DNA of 33,792 nucleotides from an uncultured Prevotella sp. (lineage in GTDB: Bacteria; Bacteroidota; Bacteroidia; Bacteroidales; Bacteroidaceae). Shown here in pieces: positions 24,202 to 31,887 of the stretch. The position numbers and the translations under genes were made by a program. The notes beneath the pieces are model-generated. The model saw nothing but the letters and a program-made list of their open reading frames with translations, searched no databases and was not told the DNA's origin. Every line of letters starts with the position of its first letter. Position 1 is the stretch's first letter. The stretch spans positions 1-33,792 of the forward strand of contig CAKQCV010000024.1 of NCBI GenBank assembly GCA_934217675.1. The letters are read 5' to 3'.

Positions 24202-24606
24202 TTATATGCCAGAAGCTTGATGCAGTAATTCCATGTTGTCGTCCCAAAGTTCTTTCAAGCTGTCTATGTCGTCAGATTCGGCAAAATCGGTTACAGCGAG
24301 AACGCAGTCGTTGGTTATTTCGCCAATCTCTATTTTAAGTTCACAGTATGCTTTTGGATCTTCATCCTCGTCCCATTTGAATCTTATCAGTTTGTCTTTT
24401 TCTTCCTTTATGATTGTAGCAGAACGTTCATCCTTGTTTTGCCATGATGTGCCCCAAGTGAACTTTAACTTGTTTCCATTGCGCTCCACTTTGTCGGCAA
24501 TCCACCGTTCAAGCCCAGTAGCCTCGCTGAGAAGTGGCCATACAATGGTAGGTGAACTTGCGTTCAGTTCGTATTCAAGGAGGATACGCTTTTTGCTTTT
24601 GCTCAT
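24202..24606 (-). CDS. START-like (SRPBCC) domain protein
   Basis: From the ATG at 24606 the product is 134 residues beginning MSKSKKRILLEYELNASSPTI. It ends in a long amphipathic helix (DIDSLKELWDDNMELLHQASGI-like, cut here), typical of the helix-grip START/AHSA1-like fold, with core strands (KLKFTWGTSW, RSATIIKEEKDKLIRFKW, CELKIEIGEI). Such proteins bind hydrophobic ligands; the ligand is unknown. An upstream in-frame start at 24714 would add 36 low-complexity residues and run through the duplicated promoter DNA, so I rejected it. No close operon partner is clear. Confidence 0.8.
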   Translation of the reverse strand: MSKSKKRILLEYELNASSPTIVWPLLSEATGLERWIADKVERNGNKLKFTWGTSWQNKDERSATIIKEEKDKLIRFKWDEDEDPKAYCELKIEIGEITNDCVLAVTDFAESDDIDSLKELWDDNMELLHQASGI

Positions 24607-24657
24607 CTTTTTTGTTGTGTTATTGTTGTTATCGTTTCTGCCGATAGTTATATTCCG

Positions 24658-24755
24658 GCAGCTTATCTTATGCAAAGATAATGCAAACGAGCGCAATGAA
24701 AGTCTTGCTTTCAAATTGCCGAGTGCAGCTTATCTTATGCAAAGATAATGCAAAC
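24658..24755. repeat. 31-bp direct repeat overlapping a promoter
   Basis: The same 31 nt occur at 24658-24688 and 24725-24755 (period 67 bp). Each copy contains the inverted repeat TTATCTT-ATGCA-AAGATAA and, on the minus strand, a TATCTTTG -7 box (24680-24673 and 24747-24740). The 364-bp non-coding stretch 24607-24970 holds this repeat, the promoter and the protease terminator; I see no gene in it. Confidence 0.85.
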
Positions 24756-24770
24756 CAAAGATAAAACAAA
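24740..24770 (-). promoter_or_regulatory. Promoter of the START-like gene
   Basis: On the minus strand TTTG (24770-24767) precedes TATCTTTG (24747-24740) by 19 bp. This right-hand repeat copy has a proper -33 box, whereas the left-hand copy has only the -7 part (its nearest TTG is 13 bp away). Transcription would begin near 24733 and give a leader of about 127 nt containing the left copy. Confidence 0.65.
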
Positions 24771-24892
24771 ATGATTTTTCTGATTTTATCCGTTACTATG
24801 TTAAAACGTAATAAATCAAGCATTTAACCATTGTCTTGCGAGGTGTGGTAGATAAAACAGGAAATGGATACAGTTGAACTTATTTCTATAAA

Positions 24893-24926
24893 AGAATGGG
24901 GAATACCATTTGGCGTTCCCCATTCT
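24893..24926 (-). terminator. Terminator after the M6 protease gene
   Basis: AGAATGGGGAA (24893-24903) and TTCCCCATTCT (24916-24926) form a perfect GC-containing 11-bp stem with a 12-nt loop. It lies 44 nt downstream of the protease stop codon on the minus strand and is followed there by TTTATAG, a modest T-tract. Confidence 0.8.
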
Positions 24927-24970
24927 ATGTGCATATAACATTATAATGAAAATTGTCGCTTAACTTCTAT

Positions 24971-27763
24971 TTAACGCGACACCTTTATCGTTTTACCTGA
25001 GAATCTGACAATATATACACCCGACTTGTTCAATGTCAGAGTTGCATATCCGTTTTGATCTGTTTTTGCCGAATGGTATACACTGCCGTCTATAAAATAT
25101 ACGGTTAGTGGCTCGCCACATTTTCCTTTACATGTCAGAATACCGTTAGGGGTTATAACAACCTTGCCATTGTCTGATTTGGCATTTGTTATATTTGTAG
25201 GTTCTCCCAACTTCACGTATTGCTCGTCAGACCAAAGAGTGTGGCTGTCATCTTTGGCTACAGCCATCACCTTATAATAATATCCTGTTTCGTCATTTGA
25301 CAGGTTTTCCACTTTGCATGAGGTTACGTTTCCGACACTTGTGGCATCAAATCCTTCAACGGTTTTGCGTTCCACGCCGCCCACCATAATCTCGATGTCG
25401 TCGACGGCAAGATTTGCTCCGTCAGACTGCAGATATGTGAACCGTATTTTGCGAGTTCCTTCTGGAATGTTATCCACGTTGTATGTTTCTCCAGTTGTGG
25501 ACAATTCTTTTATTTTGGCTATTGTTGTCCATTCACCATCAACGAGACCGTCTATTTGCATGGTGCTTTCAGGCTTGTATGCTGTCAGTCTTGCCCAAAA
25601 TGAACAGGAAAGTACATCGTGCTCATAAAGAGCAGTGGTGATTGTAGCCCCATCCTTATCCAGCTTGGCAGAAGGTGAAGCCTTGCCGCACCAATAAGGG
25701 TCGGTATAGCGTGTCACCTTTAGTGAGTAGTCCCAACCTGTAGGCACCCGGAATATGAGCGAGCCGAAGTCGCAGATGTCTGGCTTTGGCTTTACTTCGT
25801 AGGCACCCTCCACTGTGAGCATATAGTGGTCTGCCCCTTCAACAGGTTCCCAACAAGCAGTGAAAGAATTGTTGCTGATATTAGTTGCTGGCAGCACTTC
25901 TGGTGTCATGTATGGGAATGTCATGACAGCAGTCTTCACATTTATTGTGGCTGGCTCTGAGATGCGGCTTCCGGATATGGCTGTCACTTCTGCCACGTAT
26001 TCCGTCTCGGCATCAAGTCCGCCGACTTCTACGGATGTGGTCTTTGCCGTATATTTTGCAGATTCAAACCCTTCTACATATTCCTTCTTTGTACCGTCTG
26101 TCTTGTACACGCTTACAGTATATTCCCTGGCGCGTTCCACTGGTTGCCAGTTGAGCTGCATGGAGATAGGGGTGACTTCAGAGCTGTTTAATCCGGAAGG
26201 AGACGCAAGGACGAAGTTACCACCGTCAACATCGAAATAAATCTTGCCATTATCCTCCATGATTCCTGTAATCGGCAGACCGGGGTCTTTCTTATACCAG
26301 TCTATAAATGCCGGAGTGGTGCTGGCTGTGAATTCCGTTTTGTCGAGTGCTCCTGGCCATGCCGCACCCTGTGCCGATTTGCCCACTCCATTTGCTTCCA
26401 CAAGGTCAACAAATTGATGGTCGGGGTCGTTGTTCACGGTATTGCCATCCCATACCGATTGCAGATAGTCAATATGCCATATCAACATTCCGTGACCAGG
26501 AAGATAAGTGTCCCACGATGTCTGCTGTCTGTTTTCAAAAAGGAAAAACTCGTTAGGTCTTGATGTTCCTATCACGGCAGCTTTATTTGAATCCTTGATA
26601 TCGTCAAGTTTCACCGAGGTGGCTTCCGAAATTGTTTGCAGATCAAGCCATCCCATGGCATTACGCTCATATGCAGAGTAGGTAGGTGGAGTGCGAGAAT
26701 CGTTGTTATACGGACCGTAGTCCATTACCGACCATTCTCCTGGAGTATAATTGCCACCAGACACAGTGTTATAAAGATCTGGAAGTCCCATTATATGAGA
26801 GAACTCATGGCAGAAAGTGCCGATGCCATCGGGTTTGCTGCCTTGCAATTCGCATGTACATGCATAGTGGTCAACGAGCACACCGTCAACAGTAAATGAT
26901 TTTCCTGCCTGCTCCAAGTTCCATGCATGAGGCCATACTGTATCGGCAGAACCTCCTGATGCCTCGCCTTTTCCTGCATAGAAAATAAATACGTTGTCAA
27001 GTATTCCGTCTTTATCACGGTCGTATTGGCTGAAGTCCACTGTTGCGTCCAACTGCTTTATTGCATCTACCACCATATCTTCAGGTTGGCGGTCGTGACC
27101 GGATAAACCGTTTCCCCCGTAGTAAGAACGGTTGTTTGGTAATGTGACAGGACCATAGACATCACACGAAAGGTCGAACTGTCCGTTTGATGCATCCAAA
27201 AAATATTGTCTTGCACAGCCTGTTGCTCCATATTCGTTGAATCCGTCTTTGTTGAGCATGTCTGTGAAGTATTGTTTCGGGTCCTCAATTTTGAACTTCA
27301 CGTCCTTGTACTCCACTAATACAACCAAGGCCTTCTGTTCACCTTTGGTAGGAAATGTTGTACTGAATTTTCCGAGTCCTGTATGCGAATCTGCATTATA
27401 GCGTCCGGTTTTGAATGCCTTGTTACGGAGAATAGATATAACATCGGATGCTTTCGTTCCGGCGATTGCCTTCTTCAACTCTGTTGAACGTTGTGATGCA
27501 TCACATGCCATATATTTTGTCTTTTGCAGTTTCCCGTTGGCAACCGTAGCGAAATACAGGGCACCGTCGGCATCTTCCACAAGTGGCATGTTGTCGGCTG
27601 TAAGATAATAGTGGAAATACTCGTCACCGTGCAGAGTTACATTCACAACCGATCCGTCGGGTTGTATATATTGCCTCACTCCACGCTTGGCAGGTACAGC
27701 TCCCGCTTCAAGAGTGGCTAAAGAGAATGCTGCCAATAGTGCAGCAGAGAATAATTTATTCAT
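24971..27763 (-). CDS. Secreted M6-family zinc metalloprotease with T9SS tail
   Basis: The 930-residue protein has a signal peptide (cleavage near GAVPA), a propeptide-like region to about 135 and an M6/immune-inhibitor-A type catalytic domain. The zinc motif HEFSHIMGLPD spans 319-329, with His319, His323, the glutamate Glu320 and the third-ligand aspartate Asp329. A calcium-type loop DRDKDGILDN lies at 248-257 and a met-turn-like SVMDYGP follows. Two fibronectin-III-like domains (about 525-700) and a jelly-roll-like segment come next. The end (about 860-930, GVYIVRFSGKTIKVSR) is a type A T9SS sorting domain, so the enzyme should be exported and anchored or released at the surface. It begins 8 bp after the preceding gene, forming an operon. 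Host protein or peptide degradation is the likely role. Confidence 0.93.
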   Translation of the reverse strand: MNKLFSAALLAAFSLATLEAGAVPAKRGVRQYIQPDGSVVNVTLHGDEYFHYYLTADNMPLVEDADGALYFATVANGKLQKTKYMACDASQRSTELKKAIAGTKASDVISILRNKAFKTGRYNADSHTGLGKFSTTFPTKGEQKALVVLVEYKDVKFKIEDPKQYFTDMLNKDGFNEYGATGCARQYFLDASNGQFDLSCDVYGPVTLPNNRSYYGGNGLSGHDRQPEDMVVDAIKQLDATVDFSQYDRDKDGILDNVFIFYAGKGEASGGSADTVWPHAWNLEQAGKSFTVDGVLVDHYACTCELQGSKPDGIGTFCHEFSHIMGLPDLYNTVSGGNYTPGEWSVMDYGPYNNDSRTPPTYSAYERNAMGWLDLQTISEATSVKLDDIKDSNKAAVIGTSRPNEFFLFENRQQTSWDTYLPGHGMLIWHIDYLQSVWDGNTVNNDPDHQFVDLVEANGVGKSAQGAAWPGALDKTEFTASTTPAFIDWYKKDPGLPITGIMEDNGKIYFDVDGGNFVLASPSGLNSSEVTPISMQLNWQPVERAREYTVSVYKTDGTKKEYVEGFESAKYTAKTTSVEVGGLDAETEYVAEVTAISGSRISEPATINVKTAVMTFPYMTPEVLPATNISNNSFTACWEPVEGADHYMLTVEGAYEVKPKPDICDFGSLIFRVPTGWDYSLKVTRYTDPYWCGKASPSAKLDKDGATITTALYEHDVLSCSFWARLTAYKPESTMQIDGLVDGEWTTIAKIKELSTTGETYNVDNIPEGTRKIRFTYLQSDGANLAVDDIEIMVGGVERKTVEGFDATSVGNVTSCKVENLSNDETGYYYKVMAVAKDDSHTLWSDEQYVKLGEPTNITNAKSDNGKVVITPNGILTCKGKCGEPLTVYFIDGSVYHSAKTDQNGYATLTLNKSGVYIVRFSGKTIKVSR

Positions 27764-27771
27764 AGTATATG

Positions 27772-29190
27772 CTATTTTATTGTCACTTTACTTATATTTT
27801 TTCCTTGTTTGCGTATGTATATGCCAGATACAGGATTCTTTACCTTTATGCCAGACAGACTGTAGTATTCCACTGCACCGTTATTGTTGGTTTCCACCTG
27901 CTTGATGCCAGTAGACGAGACATCCAGCCAAGCTCCGTATGTCACTCTGCTGTCATCTTCCCACGAACCGTAATAATCATTGCCTTCTTGAAGCTTGTAG
28001 GTAGAGTGGATATATGTGGCAGGATAGCCGGTGGCAGGGTCGTTCGTCACGGTACCTTTCTCCCAAGAATTTATTATGGTGTGACCATAGTAAGTCTGGT
28101 TTTGCATCTCAAGCAAATTGCCATAGTCGTCGTAAGTATAGAGAATTTGGTTGATTGACTGCACAGGATATGCACCTGCCGACGTGAGGTCCTGGTCGAA
28201 CACTGTTTTAGAGTAGCTGCCCTTGTTGCCCATATCCTTGAAGCTTGTTACGGATTTTGTGGGGAACAACGTGAGGTAGTTGTATTCGTAGGTCATCACA
28301 TAGTCATAGTCTTTCTCCGGATATTCCACGGTCATCGTTATGTCACTTTGGCTCGTCATGTTTACTTTGGCAGAAGTTATAAGATTACTACCTGTCATAA
28401 TCTCGTCCACATAGGCAATCTGTCCGTTGGTTTGTTGCCATGTACAATCAGCATACGCCTCGTTCACGGTTAGCTCTATAGGGTCGGCGGCAGACTTTTG
28501 TGTGGCTACCGACTGTGTTAGAGTCAATGGTTTGCTGTCGCTGCCATAGGTGGTTTCAAGTTGTTGCACTTCGAGCCATCCGTTGTTGTACCAGGTGAAG
28601 GAGTGTACAGCTGTGATGTTCCCTTTGTCGTCCCTTTCTATCACCTGCTTATAGCTATCTTCACTCATTTCCTTTGTCCCGTCGGAGTAAACATCGTAGG
28701 CTTCTTGCGAGATGACAACATCTGGGCGTACCTCATCGTATTCGATATTGGCGGTATATACCAATTGCATGTTGTTAAGGTCAAAACCGCCCTTCACGTT
28801 AACCTGTGTTGGCCTTCCGCTCTCATCATAAGTATATTCTGCAAGAGAATAGGTGTAATACTGAGTCTGTGTCAAGTCGAGATTCTCAGCCAGTTCGCTT
28901 ATTGTGCGTCCTTGTCGGTCGTATGAAAACGTGTATTTTGCGTAGTCTTTCCATGTATCTCCGTTGCGGCTTGCCTTAATGGCATAACCGGGCTTCATGA
29001 TGGATGACGCCACTATGCCTTTCAGCTTGAGGGCAGGAAGAACGGTTCTTCCGCTCCTGTGGACTTGTAGAGGCTTACCTGCGGTTGCTGGTATTTTTTT
29101 TATATACGGATTGGCAGGACTGTAGTTTTGTGCCGATGAAGCCAATGTGCCTGCAACAGCCATCAATATGGCAGGAATAATATTTCTCAT
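27772..29190 (-). CDS. Secreted repeat protein with T9SS tail
   Basis: The 472-residue product has a signal peptide ending near ASSAQ and several Tyr-Asp style beta repeats (YTFSYDRQGRTISEL, YTYDESGRPTQVN, YTYDDYGNLLEMQ) like those in RHS/YD-repeat or related Bacteroidetes secreted proteins. The C-terminal 70 residues (TGIKQVETNNNGAVEYYSLS, then GIYIRKQGKNISKVTIK) form a T9SS type A sorting domain. It precedes the M6 protease by 8 bp and is presumably co-expressed with it. It has no catalytic motif I can identify; a surface binding or structural role is a guess. Confidence 0.85.
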   Translation of the reverse strand: MRNIIPAILMAVAGTLASSAQNYSPANPYIKKIPATAGKPLQVHRSGRTVLPALKLKGIVASSIMKPGYAIKASRNGDTWKDYAKYTFSYDRQGRTISELAENLDLTQTQYYTYSLAEYTYDESGRPTQVNVKGGFDLNNMQLVYTANIEYDEVRPDVVISQEAYDVYSDGTKEMSEDSYKQVIERDDKGNITAVHSFTWYNNGWLEVQQLETTYGSDSKPLTLTQSVATQKSAADPIELTVNEAYADCTWQQTNGQIAYVDEIMTGSNLITSAKVNMTSQSDITMTVEYPEKDYDYVMTYEYNYLTLFPTKSVTSFKDMGNKGSYSKTVFDQDLTSAGAYPVQSINQILYTYDDYGNLLEMQNQTYYGHTIINSWEKGTVTNDPATGYPATYIHSTYKLQEGNDYYGSWEDDSRVTYGAWLDVSSTGIKQVETNNNGAVEYYSLSGIKVKNPVSGIYIRKQGKNISKVTIK

Positions 29191-29205
29191 AGTTGTTTTG
29201 CTAAA

Positions 29206-29242
29206 AAGGCGGAAATATTCCCGTAAAGAAATTTTCCGCCTT
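29206..29242 (-). terminator. Intrinsic terminator between two secreted-protein genes
   Basis: AAGGCGGAAA (29206-29215) pairs perfectly with TTTCCGCCTT (29233-29242), loop 17 nt. On the minus strand the stem runs into TTTTT (29207-29203), a clear intrinsic terminator. It sits in the 70-bp gap after the 551-residue gene and only 16 nt before the next start codon, and no separate -7 box is seen in the gap. Confidence 0.82.
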
Positions 29243-29260
29243 AGGTTTAATTAGTATTAA

Positions 29261-30916
29261 TTACTTTACAAGTTGTTTACAGACATTGCCGTTTTTGTAT
29301 CTTACAATCTTTAGTCCCTTGGCATTTGTGGAAACCTTGCGTCCGTTCATGTCATAAATACCTAAGATTTCATTTGCAGCATCATCAGAAATGTTCTTGA
29401 TACCAGTAGTAGGATCTTCATCGCCACATGTGTTGATAAGCTCTGGCTTACCAGTCCAGTTGCCTGTGAAGTTATGACCGGCACCATCGTTGAGCTTGAA
29501 CTCTATGGTGTATGTCTTGCCATCCTCGTGTTGAGTGATGTTCAAGTCACCCTTGTATGCAGGAGCGTTCACCTGAGGTTGTCCGTTGGCATCGAAGTTT
29601 GTCAAAGCCCATGTGCCCTTCAACTGACCTTCTGCGTTTACACCACCCTTGATATATTCGCCCTTCCAAGGAGTGCGGCTTGGTGATACTGTATAAGTGT
29701 CAGTTGCTATTCCGTCGAAGAATGATTCTGCTTTAGTACAGATATATGAAATGAAACCATCGTCCTTACCTTCAGCAGGGAGAAGGGTGATATACCAGTT
29801 GCGAACATCGCCCATGTTCTCATAGTCGCCAATGCACTCAAACTGTGCTGTTGCGCCCTCAAGGTCAAGAGCCTTGTCTTCGGTGAAGTCGGTCAAAGGA
29901 ATGCCGCTTACTGGCAGTTTGCCTTCGTATGTGAACTTGATAGAATATCCATAGTCCGTCATGAAGTCTCCTACAATTTTCTTGTCATCGCCTTCACCGC
30001 TTACTGTTAGGGTTCCACTCTTGGCACAGCCCCAAGCAACATACTGGTTTCCGTAGATATATTGTAGATAAGTTCCTGAAGGATATTTTACACCAGCGAA
30101 TTCGATAAGCTCACCAGCTGTTAGTGTGAATGCATTGCCTGCTGTTTCAGATATGTTGTAAACACCGTTAGGGAAGTTCTTTGCCTGTGGAGCGTAAACA
30201 TCAAGATACATTTCGCGTGCCGGTAAGCGGTCGTAGTCGAAGTCTCCGTATTCATTCTCGGTCATATCTGTCAGATAGAGTCGCAGTTTCATCACGCCAT
30301 CGGTAAGAGACTTATATTTGCAAGTATAACCGTTGCATACAAAGTTCTGATCTTTCTCAAGATCCTCGCTACCTTGACTGAGATCATTGTAAACGATGAA
30401 GCGAGACTCGTATGTTACATGGTGTGTCTTGTCAATTTCATCGGTAAGCACTAAGTCATATTTATAATAGGTATTACCGTCCTTCTCGTATGTAGAGATA
30501 ACAAGTTTTCCATCCTTTATGCTGCGGTCAATCTCGTAGTTGCCATTTCCGTCGCGCTGGTAGATGTGTGCATCATCTTTGAGTACATTTTCGCCAATTT
30601 CTTTTGAGAAATTATATGTTCCTGGCTGTGGGTTAGGATTATACTCATCTATTGGGGCAGCACCGAAGAACTCAAGAGCATACACTGTACTACTCTTTGC
30701 AGGGTAGCCTTCGCTGTTCAAGTCTTTGTCGCCAAGCACAAGGTAGTAGGCATTTATAGTATGGCTGCCGTTGCTTAGACGTGTGCCATACCAGTCTGCC
30801 TGGCACAACACGGAGGCATTAAACTCATAGTCGTACGTGGTTTCTTCTGCTTTGGCAGCACTTGTACCAAAGATTACTGCCATAATTAGCAGCAAGAAAG
30901 TAGCAAAATTTTTCAT
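29261..30916 (-). CDS. Large secreted protein of unknown function with T9SS tail
   Basis: The 551-residue protein has a signal peptide ending near AAKAE, then beta-rich repeated units. A pattern of the type FPNGVYNIS/QPGTYNFS, then a GTYLQY-like turn, then a GTLTVSGEGDDKKIVGDF-like strand pair recurs, suggesting tandem beta domains about 150 residues long. The C-terminus (GIKNISDDAANEILGIYDMN, GRKVSTNAKGLKIVRYKNG) matches the T9SS type A sorting domain. No enzyme motif is visible. It is separated from the downstream pair by a terminator, so it is probably expressed at a higher level than they are. Confidence 0.82.
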   Translation of the reverse strand: MKNFATFLLLIMAVIFGTSAAKAEETTYDYEFNASVLCQADWYGTRLSNGSHTINAYYLVLGDKDLNSEGYPAKSSTVYALEFFGAAPIDEYNPNPQPGTYNFSKEIGENVLKDDAHIYQRDGNGNYEIDRSIKDGKLVISTYEKDGNTYYKYDLVLTDEIDKTHHVTYESRFIVYNDLSQGSEDLEKDQNFVCNGYTCKYKSLTDGVMKLRLYLTDMTENEYGDFDYDRLPAREMYLDVYAPQAKNFPNGVYNISETAGNAFTLTAGELIEFAGVKYPSGTYLQYIYGNQYVAWGCAKSGTLTVSGEGDDKKIVGDFMTDYGYSIKFTYEGKLPVSGIPLTDFTEDKALDLEGATAQFECIGDYENMGDVRNWYITLLPAEGKDDGFISYICTKAESFFDGIATDTYTVSPSRTPWKGEYIKGGVNAEGQLKGTWALTNFDANGQPQVNAPAYKGDLNITQHEDGKTYTIEFKLNDGAGHNFTGNWTGKPELINTCGDEDPTTGIKNISDDAANEILGIYDMNGRKVSTNAKGLKIVRYKNGNVCKQLVK

Positions 30917-31053
30917 ACACGTTAGTTTTTAGAATTAATAAATGTAATGTCATTGTTTCGTCAGTCAAGTGGCTACTCTTTACCAAAATGTCAGTTCTTT
31001 ATTATTTGAGTTTACATTTTGAAAAGACTTGGCTGCTTCCAAACTTCATGCTG

Positions 31054-31083
31054 CAAAATTAGTTTTTGTTGCAAAAAACGCAA
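31054..31083 (-). promoter_or_regulatory. Promoter of the secreted-protein cluster
   Basis: On the minus strand TTG (31083-31081) precedes TAATTTTG (31061-31054) by 19 bp. The start would lie near 31047, giving a leader of about 130 nt. Within that leader CAAAATGT (30984-30991) and ACATTTTG (31014-31021) form an 8-bp inverted repeat flanked by CAAGT/ACTTG. Confidence 0.6.
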
Positions 31084-31101
31084 TGAAAACATTTGAATTG
31101 C

Positions 31102-31127
31102 TTGTTCAAAAACAAGTATTTGAACAA
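31102..31127. repeat. Perfect 9-bp inverted repeat upstream of a promoter
   Basis: TTGTTCAAA (31102-31110) and TTTGAACAA (31119-31127) are perfect complements with an 8-nt spacer. The site is 18 bp upstream of the -33 box of the secreted-protein promoter, a fitting place for an activator or repressor. Confidence 0.45.
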
Positions 31128-31411
31128 ATAATAGTCAAAATGTATGTGTAAAGGATGTTTTTCGTGTTAAAAGTGTATTAATAAAGCTTTTTTTGTGGGA
31201 AAAGTGTAATGCGTACAAATAAATAAGTTGCTTATGGTAAATGAATACATAAGCAACCCGTATATAGTTTATGTTAAGTCCTTTTTTTTGAGTTATGGAT
31301 ATATTTAATTGAAGTTTTAGATTTAGTTCTTCCACCGTTCCTTTTAAGGGGAGGTGAGGGATGGGAAAACTAAAAACAAGACAAGTAGGAAAATGAAATC
31401 TTTACAAAATA

Positions 31412-31525
31412 GCGCCACTTGCGCCACTTGCGCCATTGCGCCAAATACAGTAAATATAGTAAAAACCCCCATTTTTAGCTATATTGGCGCAAATGGCGTA
31501 ATGGCGCAAGTGGCGCAAGTGGCGC
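31412..31525. repeat. 114-nt near-perfect palindrome of GGCGCAAGT-type repeats
   Basis: The left arm 31412-31442 consists of units GCGCCACTT, GCGCCACTT, GCGCCATT and GCGCC. The right arm 31495-31525 is its complement, giving 31 bp with one G-T pair (31438:31499). The 52-nt interior holds a second stem, AATATAG/CTATATT plus TAAAAA/TTTTTA (31453-31465 with 31472-31485, one bulged G), capped by CCCCCA, and one extra GGCGCAAAT unit (31486-31494). The whole could fold as one long hairpin or a cruciform. It is not a CRISPR array because the units are only 8-9 bp, contiguous and inverted. The high GC of the arms contrasts with the surrounding AT-rich DNA. Confidence 0.9.
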
Positions 31526-31887
31526 AAACTCGAAAAAACGAGATTTCCGGAAAAAAACGTCTCCAACAGGTATAAATCCACACACGTATGCCCGGCGACC
31601 ATTGATGGTGAAAGGTGGTAGCTCTCCGTTGCTTTGCCCACGGCTTAACACCAGATAGATGCCTCCTTTACAGGAAATGACAAGGAGAAAGAATTATGCT
31701 ACCAACTTTTTGCACTCTTTTTATCCTTACCAATTCTGAATTGGGCATTATTTAAGATTTTGTTTTACTTATTGCAATACCAACTAACATAATATTGCTT
31801 TTTTATGGCTCTTCCGGTTTTGGAGCTATGGCAACACTTAGAGTGTATGCTCAAATGAGTTGAATTCTAAATCCTAAACTTGAATAT

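Larger units (their letters stand above)
30917..31887. other. 971-bp stretch without a convincing gene
   Basis: From left to right it holds the leader and promoter of the secreted-protein gene (30917-31083), a 9-bp inverted repeat (31102-31127), an AT-rich stretch, the GTGAGGGATG decamer (31354-31363), the 114-nt palindrome (31412-31525) and about 360 bp with mixed composition in which I recognise nothing. Short open frames that cross the palindrome are repeat-driven. Confidence 0.6.

Noticed and set aside
24607..24714. 36-residue N-terminal extension of the START-like protein
   Set aside because: It is translated from one promoter-repeat copy and an Asn/Thr-rich stretch; the domain begins properly at the ATG at 24606.
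31412..31525. Possible CRISPR array
   Set aside because: Units are 8-9 bp, contiguous, without unique spacers, and arranged as inverted arms; no cas genes are near.
31354..31575. 73-codon open frame crossing the palindrome
   Set aside because: Its sequence merely translates the repeated units (CATCATC-like and AQVAQVAQ runs) and shows no conserved domain or promoter.
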